A stretch of 64,000 nucleotides of DNA from contig NZ_SIZZ01000001.1 in the NCBI RefSeq assembly GCF_004322705.1, positions 868,001 to 932,000 of the forward strand, written 5' to 3'. The notes beneath the pieces are model-generated. The model ran no database searches, was not told where the DNA came from, and saw nothing but the letters and a program-made list of their open reading frames with translations. A program made the position numbers and the translations under genes. This DNA comes from Dyella terrae (GTDB lineage: Bacteria; Pseudomonadota; Gammaproteobacteria; Xanthomonadales; Rhodanobacteraceae). Shown here piece after piece: positions 1 to 8,253 of this stretch (its first letter is position 1; each line of letters begins with the position of its first letter).

Positions 1-1
1 C

Positions 2-1435
2 ATGACATGCCGAACGCAGTTCTTCGCCAATGACAAGACTATCCCAACCACCTCTGGCGTGGCGCGAGTTGGCCCTAAGAAGGCAGGAACACAGGGATCC
101 CAACATTTTCAACGAATGTATCTGCTGCCCTTTACTCCGCGGCAGATTGATGAGTACCTGCGGACAATCACGCCTTGGTATGGGTTGCGAAAGCGCCGCC
201 GAGCTCACCATCTAGTTGCCCGCATCCCTGAGTTGACTGTTCGCCCGATGCTGCTTGGCTTGTTGCCAGACTTACTCAGGCGAGAGGATGAATTCAGCGA
301 ACTCTGGGACCTCTACCATTTCATGGTGGACAGCTGGCTGATGCGTGAAAGCCACTGGATCGAACCCCAAGAGCTATTGGGAGTTTCAAAAAAAGTGGCC
401 GTCGATATATACCTAAATCGATACGCCCGGCGGTCGGAGCGGTTGTCGTTGGACGATCTCGCTGTCCTGCTCGAAAGAAGTTCTTCGAGCATCGAGACCT
501 GGAAGCTCACTGGTCGCTCACTTCTCAATCGCGACTCGGCTGGAAACTACAAATTCGCTCATCGAAGCATCATGGAGTTCTTGTTCGTTGCCGCACTCGT
601 CGGTGGCAGTGACGAATGTGCTTCTGTGATGTGGACTGACATGATGCGTGACCTATTCTTGAGCTGGGGTCGCAGCGCCAGCGACGAGGCCAGTCTTGCA
701 AGGGCTCAGTGCTTGCTTGAGCAAATTGGCCTGTCAGACACCGGTATTTTCCCCATTGTCGAGACATACGAACCTGCCACACGCATTGAGGCGCAGTGGG
801 TACGCCGAGCGGTGGGGCGGTCGACAGACATGCGGGCAAAAGCAGGCATTCCGACAGCCTGGCGGAAATGGACGAGCCGCGTGATCGAGCGTCAAAATGT
901 CGTGCGTGCGTACGAGTTTTCAGAGGGGTTGGTTTGGCAGTGCGTGGACATGCGGACAACGCCAGATCCGGAAGTGTTTCGCGTCCATCGAAAAGAGGAT
1001 CAGTACCTGGATCGAAAGCACTGTGAATGGACGCGCCCCACCTTGGCGGAATTCTATTCATTGACCCAAGTGCTAGTCGCACATGATGCCTTCCCGCTAC
1101 ATGAAGATGATCTCTATTGGCTCCGAGACGAAGACACACAGAACCTGGCCATGGCGCGATTGCGGCGAACAGGCAAAGAGCCAGCCGCCGTTGCCGAGTT
1201 TCGTGATGGTGCCCGTCTTATCGTTGCCAACGTCGCCAGCATCACGGAAGACTGGGCGTTGGATGTTTACGCGGTACCGAAGGTTCAAGGGCGAGCGCAA
1301 GGGCGGCAGCACTACCCTGTCGCGACAATGGCGCTTCAGGTCGTCGTGTGGCGTGGGCGTGCAGAGGATCGCTGGACCACAGAAGCCCGCGATCCTGACT
1401 GGAGCATGAGGAACCAGGCAAGCAGGTCACGGTGA
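2..1435 (+). CDS. NACHT-type STAND NTPase, 3' part (gene starts outside the window)
   Basis: The reading frame is open from the left edge, so the N-terminus and P-loop are missing; the ATG at position 2 is unlikely to be the true start. Seen: the first residues (TCRTQFF) match the strand after Walker B in NACHT ATPases, where an RTQFF-like sequence is typical. A winged-helix-like segment with FAHRSIMEFLF follows near residue 190, the usual end of a NACHT module. The last ~150 residues (TRPTLAEFYSLTQVL, YWLRDED, VYAVPK) form a separate C-terminal module I cannot name. Known: NACHT STAND proteins are often anti-phage sensors that kill or arrest the cell. Inferred: a defence gene, consistent with the helicase-nuclease next to it and the transposase genes downstream. 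It converges on the next gene with 74 bp between. Confident of the NACHT family, not of the effector. Confidence 0.62.
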   Translation: MTCRTQFFANDKTIPTTSGVARVGPKKAGTQGSQHFQRMYLLPFTPRQIDEYLRTITPWYGLRKRRRAHHLVARIPELTVRPMLLGLLPDLLRREDEFSELWDLYHFMVDSWLMRESHWIEPQELLGVSKKVAVDIYLNRYARRSERLSLDDLAVLLERSSSSIETWKLTGRSLLNRDSAGNYKFAHRSIMEFLFVAALVGGSDECASVMWTDMMRDLFLSWGRSASDEASLARAQCLLEQIGLSDTGIFPIVETYEPATRIEAQWVRRAVGRSTDMRAKAGIPTAWRKWTSRVIERQNVVRAYEFSEGLVWQCVDMRTTPDPEVFRVHRKEDQYLDRKHCEWTRPTLAEFYSLTQVLVAHDAFPLHEDDLYWLRDEDTQNLAMARLRRTGKEPAAVAEFRDGARLIVANVASITEDWALDVYAVPKVQGRAQGRQHYPVATMALQVVVWRGRAEDRWTTEARDPDWSMRNQASRSR

Positions 1436-1509
1436 TTGACTATAAGCTGCTACGGATCGGGTCAGTTCGCTCAACTAGCAGGCGCTTCACTCAATTAAAA
1501 CCTCATGAG

Positions 1510-4458
1510 TCAGTGACTAACAGTCCAGATTAACTTCGCCTGCTGTGCCGCCACGCCATCATTCGCGGCCGCCATTATCTGCTTCACATTGATCACCTCA
1601 TCATCCCTGTTTAGGGCGGCCGCCGATAACCCTGGCTGCACGGCAAAAATTGTCAACTCGACATCGATGGGCTCAATCTGCTGTATTAGATCTATTGTCT
1701 CGTCACGATCGCCGACAAGGAATGTCGAGAAGCCTCCGCCGGCGCGGGGCGCGGTACGGCGCGTAATGTGCCGCTCCAACTGTTCTCGATTTAGAAAGCG
1801 GACAGACTTAACGGCTTGGCCTGCAAGTTCATAAACGTCATCAACACGCCCGGCGGACGGCACACCGCCAGCTCCTTTGCAGTGATGTAATTCGATCAGT
1901 AGTCGCCCATTGGCGAGCAGTCGACCAAGTATAAAGTCCGCAGCCTCGCCGCTTCGATGGTCGAATATTAGAAATGTCGGTTGCGAAGCGAGCAGCTGGT
2001 CTTGAAGGAATCGCTGTACGGTTTGCCGAGCTGGATTCGCCGTGTCGAATTCAACTTGAATGTCGCAGCCATTCCAGTCTCTGGGTGCGAGTGCGTCTTC
2101 CCGAAGAATCGCGCGGCCGAGCGTGCGAGTGAGGGTTCCCTCACTAAAACTGGATAGATCCTTCGTAAAAAACGTAAGTGGATCAGCCTCAAGCCAATCT
2201 GCAATCGGCGTGTACTCGTGCTCCCGACTCTCAACATAAAGCTCCGCGCCTGCGTCGCGTATCGTTGTGAAGTAACTTGGAGATATTGAGGGCGAGAACG
2301 TTAGTCGGCAGCTCCAGTTTTCGTATACCAGATCGACCGACAGGCAGGCCTGGTCCGGCGAGACATCAACAACTTGCAGTCCGCAGTCAAGCAGATTCAC
2401 GACTATATGATCATCGCCACGTTGCCAGCGAGCTCGAGGTCCGACGCGATATGTATCAATACCCCAATCAGCACTGCACGTATCCACCGGAATCAGCTCA
2501 AGAGGCTCGCCTACAGGCAGTCGGTCCAAGCCCGACCTGCCAATCACTAATTGCTCCGCGGTGATGCGGTTATGCAGCGAAACCATCCAGCGCAGAACTT
2601 TATCGATCGAATCTTTGCCGTTTGACCATGCTCTTCCTCCGGCACTCGCTCCAATCAGCTCTTGGCTACCATTCTGATCGTAACCACGTCCATAGAAATG
2701 GCCTTGTGTATACGTTGCAGCGTCGTTATCTCGAATGTTTCGATCGGTTTGCGCCCCTGCAAGAATTCGGTAGGACTCGGTAGATCGAACCGGTGAGGTG
2801 CTTCTCATCCCAACGCTAAAGAACTCTTGCCCCTGCAATCCGTTGAGAACTCGGCGTGCCTGGTGAAATCCTAACTTCTTTGCTTCGCCATCAAGATAGT
2901 GTTCCACTAGGTCAGAGTACGACCTGGCTGATCGCAAAGTGGCGGCGACGAACAATAGCTCTGACTCAGGGAAGTAGCGAAGCAAGTAACATTCGTGAGT
3001 TATATCGACCAGATCTTCTGTCGCACACCAAGCAGGGGGCTGAAGGCTCCTTGTTAAGAGAATGCAGGCCAGTTCGTCGTTCGTGCGCCAACTCATGACG
3101 ACGCGCTGCGAAGCTATAACGCCCGGGAGATCGCGGAGATCGGGGGCAAAGCCAGCCTTGTACATGGCCACGTGGAAAGGTAAGCGGAGAATACTGGGCG
3201 ATATTGCTTCGTAATTTGAAGCTAGTTCGACTACAGGCTCAAAGTCGCGCAGAACCTCTCGCTCCTCAATGAGCTGATGCTGGCGAGCATCAGCTATATC
3301 AGCCAACATGATCGACCAGTCGACCCCTTCGCGGAAAAGTTCGTTGCTTTCGGAGCGGAGATCGCTCGGGGCGGCCAAGAATGTTGCGGCTCCGGTGCCT
3401 TGATCGTTTGTTCGTGCAAAGCGCCCAATAAACTGGAGAGTCGGCACGAGTGTTCGGTGGGCGGCATGGAGCACGGCAATTTTGAACTTTGGAAAATCAT
3501 AACCCTCGCCAAACATGTCGACGCACACTACACCGTCGAGTTCGCCGGATAGAAGTCTTTGCTCAATGCCGCTAATGTTCCTGCGTGTGAGGTGGCTTGA
3601 CACAGCCTCAACCCGGACGCCCGCTGCCCGATACTGCTCGGCCAATACTTTCGCTTTCTGAATAGCATCCGTACGTATAAGTAAGCGGTGATCAAGCTGC
3701 GCATCGCGATCCCTCCGGTACACCTGCACTGCTGCCGCGATCAAGGCGGAATCGACTGCGTTCCGGTTGGCACCCTCCTCCACCGGGACGGAAATGAAAT
3801 CGACGCGACTGAACGCGTTCTCTGCGACTGCCTTTCGGAGTGGATAGTAGAAAATGAGTTTGCCCGGGAGGCTAAGCCGATCTCGACGGAACGGCGTTGC
3901 CGAGAGCAAAACATGGCGCGCGCGCAGGTGCGCTAGGAGGGCTGCCCATGTTGCAGCCGGGGAATGGTGACCCTCATCGACCAGCACTAAGTCAAAGAAG
4001 TCCGAGGGCGGAGGATTCACGCCTCTCACTGCGGGACTTACAAGATTCGGGGTTGCGACCACGACATCTGCATGTGCCAGGGCATCCCAGTCGCTGGCAT
4101 CATTCATGCGAGCTTCCAGGGCAACTACCGTTGGTCGCTGGGGAAGCGCATTTTGATCGATAAGCCCTCGACTAAAGAGAACATCGAGCGCTCGGAATGC
4201 CTTTGTTGCTTGATTTCGAAGCGCATTGGTCGGTACTACAACCAAAACTCTTCGGGCTTTGAGCATGAAGCAAGCCCCCATCATCACCGAGGTCTTTCCA
4301 TAGCCCGTCGGAAGTGAGGCAATTGCACCCTCTTCACTCGTCATGAAGTGAGCAGCTATGGCGTATAGCGCCCCCACCTGGCCTGGTCGCAGTCCTGTAT
4401 TGGGGCTGGACGAAGTGCGTATAGTGAAGGCGTCGGCATGCGTATTAAAGAAATCCAT
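1510..4458 (-). CDS. SF2 DEAD/DEAH-type helicase with C-terminal PD-(D/E)XK-like nuclease
   Basis: About 982 aa. Seen, from the N-terminus: Q-like LRPGQ near residue 25, Walker A SLPTGYGKTS, motif II as LVDEGHH, motif III LLSATPF, and motif VI-like FIGRFARTND. These are the two RecA lobes of an SF2 helicase of the type III restriction / UvrB-like class. Near residues 835-900 there is FDHRSGEAADF, then IELHHCKG, then a VDDVYELAGQAVKS block. The spaced acidic residues, the Lys and the GQAVKS block look like a PD-(D/E)XK nuclease fused to helicases in defence loci. The start chosen is ATG 4458, with GGAG five bases upstream; a TTG 21 bases earlier has no such site. Codon use is less GC-rich than the core genes, suggesting acquisition. 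Likely role: ATP-driven DNA translocation and cleavage of invading DNA. The name of the system is unknown to me. Confidence 0.7.
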   Translation of the reverse strand: MDFFNTHADAFTIRTSSSPNTGLRPGQVGALYAIAAHFMTSEEGAIASLPTGYGKTSVMMGACFMLKARRVLVVVPTNALRNQATKAFRALDVLFSRGLIDQNALPQRPTVVALEARMNDASDWDALAHADVVVATPNLVSPAVRGVNPPPSDFFDLVLVDEGHHSPAATWAALLAHLRARHVLLSATPFRRDRLSLPGKLIFYYPLRKAVAENAFSRVDFISVPVEEGANRNAVDSALIAAAVQVYRRDRDAQLDHRLLIRTDAIQKAKVLAEQYRAAGVRVEAVSSHLTRRNISGIEQRLLSGELDGVVCVDMFGEGYDFPKFKIAVLHAAHRTLVPTLQFIGRFARTNDQGTGAATFLAAPSDLRSESNELFREGVDWSIMLADIADARQHQLIEEREVLRDFEPVVELASNYEAISPSILRLPFHVAMYKAGFAPDLRDLPGVIASQRVVMSWRTNDELACILLTRSLQPPAWCATEDLVDITHECYLLRYFPESELLFVAATLRSARSYSDLVEHYLDGEAKKLGFHQARRVLNGLQGQEFFSVGMRSTSPVRSTESYRILAGAQTDRNIRDNDAATYTQGHFYGRGYDQNGSQELIGASAGGRAWSNGKDSIDKVLRWMVSLHNRITAEQLVIGRSGLDRLPVGEPLELIPVDTCSADWGIDTYRVGPRARWQRGDDHIVVNLLDCGLQVVDVSPDQACLSVDLVYENWSCRLTFSPSISPSYFTTIRDAGAELYVESREHEYTPIADWLEADPLTFFTKDLSSFSEGTLTRTLGRAILREDALAPRDWNGCDIQVEFDTANPARQTVQRFLQDQLLASQPTFLIFDHRSGEAADFILGRLLANGRLLIELHHCKGAGGVPSAGRVDDVYELAGQAVKSVRFLNREQLERHITRRTAPRAGGGFSTFLVGDRDETIDLIQQIEPIDVELTIFAVQPGLSAAALNRDDEVINVKQIMAAANDGVAAQQAKLIWTVSH

Positions 4459-4586
4459 ATCACTCCACCTTGCATCCAACCTCGGTGCTCGATTCAGCGA
4501 GTCGGGTAGACTCCGGGAGAGCTTCGGTTGATGTTGTTAAAATGCAGCTTGGGCGAAACACGGCCAAGTTCTGACATGGTTGAACG

Positions 4587-4617
4587 CCGGTGCCAGCAAT
4601 ATTTCAGCTGGCACCGG
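4587..4617. repeat. 11-bp perfect stem-loop downstream of the 219-aa gene
   Basis: Arms CCGGTGCCAGC and GCTGGCACCGG match perfectly around a 9-base AT-rich loop. It lies 14 bases past the stop codon of the minus-strand 219-aa gene and about 130 bases upstream of the helicase start. There is no T-run on either side, so it is not a classical intrinsic terminator. It may stabilise the mRNA 3' end or act as an attenuator between the two minus-strand genes. Confidence 0.45.
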
Positions 4618-4630
4618 GAGGGCCAGATAC

Positions 4631-5290
4631 TTAGGGCTCTATCGCGGACCAGAGACTTTCAATCAATCTGGCGTTTTCTTCTAGAAGCTTGATTGTTTTC
4701 TGCCTGCGCCTGTTAATCGAGAAGACCTTTCCCGAGAAAAGGTCGATGAACTCCAGCTGCCTTGGTGCGACATTTTCCCCGTTCTGCTCGAGTACCCAGT
4801 GGGCAATTTCAAGGGTCATCTTGGCGGCTTCTGGGTCTTGCTCGGAGGCGTTAGCGTTAAAGTAGATGACACGCTGTAGCTTGCCATCCATAGCGCACAG
4901 GTCCGGCGACAATCTCAGCTCGAGGTCACTCATGCTTGCGTAGCAACGAAGCATGGTGGTCGGCTTGAGGCCCCTGTGTGCATGTCCGGATTCAACGAAT
5001 TGAGTGAGTACGCGATTGCAATGATCGCGACGGCTTTTGATGCTTAGGCTCTGAATCTTTGCGCGAGCATCCACGAGCCCAGGAAGCCCCCGATCGAGGA
5101 AATCTCGAATGCCGTTAAGTGGGGGCGCGTAATACGGTTGCTTGAAAACCTGCGGTGTTTGCTTCGGGTATTTTTGATCATGAAGCAATCGCATCTGTTC
5201 GACCGCGGGCAGGCGGACAAACTTCGCAGCGCTGCGCGCTGAAAGACGCGGCCTGCTGATCGTGAGAGGGGATTTCGGGAGAGCGCTCAT
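4631..5290 (-). CDS. Hypothetical 219-aa protein, probably transposon cargo
   Basis: I do not recognise this protein. Seen: a basic N-terminal ~35 residues, a mixed helix/strand body and a basic C-terminal helical segment (INRRRQKTIKLLEENARLIESL). There are no transmembrane segments or signal peptide. The ATG at 5290 has a GGAAG ten bases upstream. It is transcribed in the same direction as the helicase-nuclease gene, 172 bp upstream of it, and could share its transcript. It starts just downstream of the terminator of the 46-aa gene, so it probably has its own promoter. Position between defence genes and tniQ suggests cargo of the transposon. The function is unknown, and a DNA- or RNA-binding role is only a guess from its charge. 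Confidence 0.55.
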   Translation of the reverse strand: MSALPKSPLTISRPRLSARSAAKFVRLPAVEQMRLLHDQKYPKQTPQVFKQPYYAPPLNGIRDFLDRGLPGLVDARAKIQSLSIKSRRDHCNRVLTQFVESGHAHRGLKPTTMLRCYASMSDLELRLSPDLCAMDGKLQRVIYFNANASEQDPEAAKMTLEIAHWVLEQNGENVAPRQLEFIDLFSGKVFSINRRRQKTIKLLEENARLIESLWSAIEP

Positions 5291-5322
5291 TGGCTTCGAC
5301 TTCCTTATGCAATCTACGAACG

Positions 5323-5352
5323 AAAAAGGGGTAGCCAGAATGGCTACCCCTT
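5323..5352 (-). terminator. Intrinsic terminator of the 46-aa gene
   Basis: On the minus strand, arms AAGGGGTAGCC and GGCTACCCCTT pair perfectly around a 5-base loop and are followed by five Ts. It begins 8 bases after the stop codon of the minus-strand small gene at 5360-5500. This is a textbook rho-independent terminator and separates that gene from the 219-aa gene downstream. Confidence 0.85.
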
Positions 5353-5359
5353 GCGTGAC

Positions 5360-5500
5360 TCATTTGCCGCGCGGCTTCGACGGCTTACGAACGACATGTT
5401 CGGTGACCGTGGTTGACTTGTGCGTCTTCACGTACGCCGGCGTGACATAGCGTCCGGTGATCGCACTGCGGTTTTGAGTGATGGTCTTCTTGCCAGTCAT
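5360..5500 (-). CDS. Small 46-aa basic protein
   Basis: Seen: starts MTGKKTITQNRSAITGRYVT, then PAYVKTHKSTTVTEHVV and a Lys/Arg/Pro-rich tail. The ATG at 5500 is chosen over longer options because AAAAGG lies ten bases upstream and upstream residues look non-coding. The pattern 'R-S-A-x-T-G-R-Y/F-V-T-x-x-Y-x-x-x-H-x-x-T-T-V' recurs, as I recall, in short proteobacterial proteins of unknown function found near phage and mobile genes. A strong terminator directly follows, so this is a single-gene transcript. It is divergent from the candidate small RNA at 5656-5799. Too short for the usual gene finders to be certain, but the ribosome site, family pattern and terminator together argue it is real. 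Confidence 0.62.
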   Translation of the reverse strand: MTGKKTITQNRSAITGRYVTPAYVKTHKSTTVTEHVVRKPSKPRGK

Positions 5501-5622
5501 AGCTACTGCCTTTTCAGTTGTTGAAAAATCAGCGAACTGAGGCTGCTCAACAACACGCCACCAAGACCCGGGAACGAATCGGTGGGGCGTTAGGCCGGAC
5601 TGCGGTAGACCCACGTAGATGC

Positions 5623-5652
5623 TTTACGAAAGTAGCTTTTTCAGCCTATACT
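5623..5652 (+). promoter_or_regulatory. Sigma-70-like promoter for the candidate small RNA
   Basis: TTTACG (5623-5628) and TATACT (5647-5652) are separated by 18 bases. The -10 is one base from consensus and the -35 matches four of six. Transcription would begin near 5659, at the first hairpin of the candidate RNA. Inferred from sequence only. Confidence 0.45.
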
Positions 5653-5655
5653 CCC

Positions 5656-5799
5656 GCGTCTGCCAAGACGCATCGCGGTAGGTCACCGCAGACCAGATTT
5701 TGTGAGCAGCCCTATTGGGACTTCTCTAGATTTTTGGTCGTTGTGTCTCCTGTGTTTGCCGCAATACCAAACGCCTCGCCCAGTGCGAGGCGTTTTTTT
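5656..5799 (+). ncRNA. Candidate small RNA (~140 nt) with three hairpins
   Basis: No plausible protein is encoded here, yet a promoter-like pair ends at 5652 and a perfect intrinsic terminator lies at 5771-5799. Seen inside: hairpin 1 GCGTCT-GCCA-AGACGC (5656-5671), hairpin 2 GCGGT-AGGTC-ACCGC (5675-5689), a roughly 80-base less structured stretch rich in U on the RNA, then terminator hairpin ACGCCTCGC/GCGAGGCGT with seven Ts. This layout (5' hairpins, single-stranded middle, U-tailed terminator) is typical of Hfq-type small RNAs. It is divergent from the 46-aa gene. It could also be a leader whose gene was lost. Confidence 0.45.
5771..5799 (+). terminator. Strong intrinsic terminator, plus strand
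   Basis: Perfect 9-bp stem ACGCCTCGC/GCGAGGCGT with a 5-base loop, followed by seven Ts. There is no plus-strand protein gene within 700 bases upstream, which is the main reason to suspect a small RNA transcript ending here. Confidence 0.8.
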
Positions 5800-6344
5800 A
5801 TGCGCACCAGATCACAGTTTAATGGCATCTTAATAGTTTGGCAATCCCCTCGGGCGACTGCCAACCACAACATATTGTCTCAAAACATGAGACTAGCCCC
5901 ATATTTTGCGTTTTCGCTCTAATTTTACCCCGTCGCGCGGTCACGACCGGCCTTTCGCTCAGGGCGAAATTTTCTTCTGCGGACGTCGCTGCTTGGTTGT
6001 CCACGACACGCCCCCGTTTCAAGCGCCTCATCCAGCGGCGCTCGATCGAGGGGATTTATCGGCTCGCCCAGAATGGTGCGCGTGATCTGTCCTGACGGCA
6101 CGGGCAGGCCATCCAGCGGCTGACCAAAGGCATCAAATAGCTGGGAACGCCACCACGCTAAAAGACACGATTGCCGAGCGACTCGGTCACGCCTTCGGCT
6201 GCAAAACCCGGGAAGAAAGCGGGGCGCCAAGGCGCCCCGCTTGATGACGGCATGACGTGCATCTAGCGCCGCAGGGTCATGCTCGATAATCGGATAGTCC
6301 CTGAGCCACGATTGTTCTTCAGGTCAGGCCTCTGTCTGTCTTCA
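5800..6344. other. Gene-poor interval with degenerate sequence before tniQ
   Basis: No intact gene was found. The interval holds a FliI/SctN-like remnant (6012-6140, listed separately) and an imperfect inverted repeat TTGGCA/TGCCAA near 5838-5869. The sequence around 5900-6010 looks like decayed coding DNA but I could not assign it. Frames open and close repeatedly, so it is probably debris left by insertions beside the transposon module. Confidence 0.4.
6012..6140 (-). pseudogene. Fragment of a flagellar/type III secretion ATPase gene (FliI/SctN-like)
   Basis: On the minus strand a ~43-residue stretch reads LFDAFGQPLDGLPVPSG, then GEPINPLDRAPLDEALETG. Known: FliI and SctN ATPases carry 'G-R-P-L-D-G-L-P ... 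P-x-N-P-L-x-R-x-P-I/L-D-E-x-L-x-x-G-V-R-A-I' just before their P-loop. Here the match breaks off exactly where VRAIN should follow, and no P-loop is present. The upstream frame is interrupted by a stop (TAG about 20 bases before). F1-ATPase subunits share a looser version of this motif and cannot be fully excluded. It is a dead scrap with no flanking secretion genes, presumably brought in by recombination. Confidence 0.45.
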
Positions 6345-7352
6345 CTAGTGCCCATCGTCTCCGCGAGACTCCCCCTTCCTGGCAACAACCAAAGGACGAG
6401 TTATAAGTCGCAACGCGTGCCGATAACGCTGCACTCGCTGAAGCTCCCTTACTTGAAATGGGCTATCCCATTGGGCGTCAAGTGCCGCAAACGGCTCCAT
6501 CGGCAACCCCTCCGGCCTGGGCGGCCTTCGATGCGCCGGCATGACATAACGGGCCACCATCCAGAATGCGGCGCGGCGCCAAGCAGGTGGCCCGAGGGCG
6601 CGTACGTGTTCCCACGGAGACATTTGCAACGGCGCGACTCGCCGCGCCGGCACGCCAACGAAGGGGAACAACTCCGCCGGAAAACCGATACTCGCAAATG
6701 GCGGATGTTCTGGAATTCGTCCAAGATTGACGACCACGCGCATGAGTAATGCTCGCGCCATATCTGGGGAACCCCGCCAAGCAGTCGGCCAGGTCGCCTT
6801 TCCTTCCAGGCAGTCGTGCAAGGTGCGGGCAAAACCAGTGATGGTGCGAAGCAAGTCACGGCCTTCCGCGGTTCGCGGCCACACAGGCATGCGGCTGGTC
6901 GGCGGACTATGCAATTCAACACCTAAGGGTGCCCAGTGCAGTGGCCGGCGATGAACCGGGCAATCCAGCGTGAACACGCCCATCCACGCTCGCCGAAAGG
7001 ACGGAGGATGTCCTGCTTTGGCATCTTCGTGCCAGCACGACGGGCAGTAGGCCCGCCGCTGATTCTCCTGCAACACCAGCGGGTGGTCCTGCAATCGGTG
7101 TCGATACAGCTCACGTGGCTCCACACCAATAGCACGAGCCAAGACACAGACCTCACGGGCAGATATCCCATCAAGGCCGACATCCTCTCCGGGGAGCGAT
7201 GTCGCGCGCGGCCATACCCTTCGGCGTAGCGTATGCCCCTCCGCGCCATAGCACCGCCAGGCCCTTTCCGTAATGGAATGCAATGTTTCATCGTCGGCCG
7301 GCCCGTGGATCCACCAGCGCTCGCCCTGCAGTTGTGACGTTTGTTTAGTCAT
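6345..7352 (-). CDS. tniQ: TniQ family transposition targeting protein
   Basis: About 335 aa. Seen: CPSCWHEDAKAGHPPSFRRAW then LDCPVHRRPL, the paired CxxC and CxxH zinc-finger pattern of TniQ, preceded by an N-terminal region with ARAIGVEP and followed by a ~150-residue C-terminal part. The start is ATG 7352, which overlaps the end of tniB by 8 bases (ATGACTAA), so it is translationally coupled; an ATG 48 bases earlier lies deep inside tniB and is less likely. Known: TniQ/TnsD proteins choose the target site for Tn7-like and Tn5053-like transposons, working with the AAA+ adaptor TniB and the DDE transposase TniA. As third gene of the tniA-B-Q operon it closes the module. In this family cargo usually begins beyond tniQ, here to the left. 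Confidence 0.85.
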   Translation of the reverse strand: MTKQTSQLQGERWWIHGPADDETLHSITERAWRCYGAEGHTLRRRVWPRATSLPGEDVGLDGISAREVCVLARAIGVEPRELYRHRLQDHPLVLQENQRRAYCPSCWHEDAKAGHPPSFRRAWMGVFTLDCPVHRRPLHWAPLGVELHSPPTSRMPVWPRTAEGRDLLRTITGFARTLHDCLEGKATWPTAWRGSPDMARALLMRVVVNLGRIPEHPPFASIGFPAELFPFVGVPARRVAPLQMSPWEHVRALGPPAWRRAAFWMVARYVMPAHRRPPRPEGLPMEPFAALDAQWDSPFQVRELQRVQRYRHALRLITRPLVVARKGESRGDDGH

Positions 7353-8253
7353 GGCGAGTCCCCGTCGCGAGCTCCGTGGCGCAAAGCTCCGGAAATTCAT
7401 TCACCGCTCGCTCGAGCAAGCTGGGAGTGATCCGCTCACCACCTGACATCACCGCAAGCGCGGCGGCGTTGCCGACCAAGGTCACGATGGCATCGGTCTG
7501 ACCGCCCGTCAGTCGAACGATCAACTTCATAGTGCCTTCCGAATTCAGTCGTGATGGAAGCCGAAGCGGCAGGGTGGATTCCATGGCCTCCAGAAAGTGG
7601 GCCAGATAACCATCAGCCCGCCAGCATGGAAGGCGTTTCAATCGAAGACGGGCACGCAAATGCTCATCCATCTTGATGGCGAGCTCAGCTTCTTCAGACC
7701 CCGCCAAGACAATGACGATGCGAAGCTCATTCATGAGGAAGCGCAGCGATTCAAGCGTCGCCCGCTGCTGCTGCCGAGTTCCGTTCAGCACATCCTGTAT
7801 CTCGTCAACCAAGAGAAGCCTGAGTCCACACGCGCGCGCGGCGATCAAGACAAGCTGCTCCCGCTCCCGCCCGGTGTAACTTGCCGAATTAGGATGCCCA
7901 AAGGCTACGAGCATCCGCACATACAGCCCCCGGGCTTCGCGCACCCCGCACATGGAAAACAACAACGTAGGCCGCTTTGCGATCGTCTCGCGCGTTGCGG
8001 AACTCTCGGGATAGCGATCACGCAGTTGCTCCAGTAGATCGGTTTTACCCGCACCCGGCGCCCCCACCACGACCAGGCCCGCAGTGCGTGTCCTAGTGGG
8101 ACGAAACATGAGGTAGTCGATGTACTTGAAGATGGCGTTAATGCGTTCGTGGGCAATAAAGCGACGCTCCAGAATGTCGCGCACACGAAGCTCAACAGGC
8201 CATTCGAGTGCGTCGATCACGGACGATAAAAGGTGGCTATAGGTCGTGGCCAT
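7345..8253 (-). CDS. tniB: TniB/TnsC-like AAA+ ATPase
   Basis: 302 aa. Seen: an N-terminal segment with RDILERRFIAHERINAI, Walker A VVVGAPGAGKTDLL near residue 65, Walker B LLLVDEIQDVL near residue 150, a sensor-like IVIVLAGSEEAE segment, and an RLKRLPCW block. This order is typical of TniB. Known role: the ATP-dependent regulator that polymerises on DNA, links TniQ at the target to the TniA transposase, and gives target immunity. The start codon shares one base with the tniA stop (TGATG) and the end overlaps tniQ by 8 bases, so the three genes form one coupled operon. All key motifs look intact. Confidence 0.87.
   Translation of the reverse strand: MATTYSHLLSSVIDALEWPVELRVRDILERRFIAHERINAIFKYIDYLMFRPTRTRTAGLVVVGAPGAGKTDLLEQLRDRYPESSATRETIAKRPTLLFSMCGVREARGLYVRMLVAFGHPNSASYTGREREQLVLIAARACGLRLLLVDEIQDVLNGTRQQQRATLESLRFLMNELRIVIVLAGSEEAELAIKMDEHLRARLRLKRLPCWRADGYLAHFLEAMESTLPLRLPSRLNSEGTMKLIVRLTGGQTDAIVTLVGNAAALAVMSGGERITPSLLERAVNEFPELCATELATGTRHD

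Noticed and set aside
5925-6230. 101-codon minus-strand frame as an intact gene
   Set aside because: Only its middle ~43 residues resemble a real protein (FliI/SctN); both ends are out of register, so it is a remnant.
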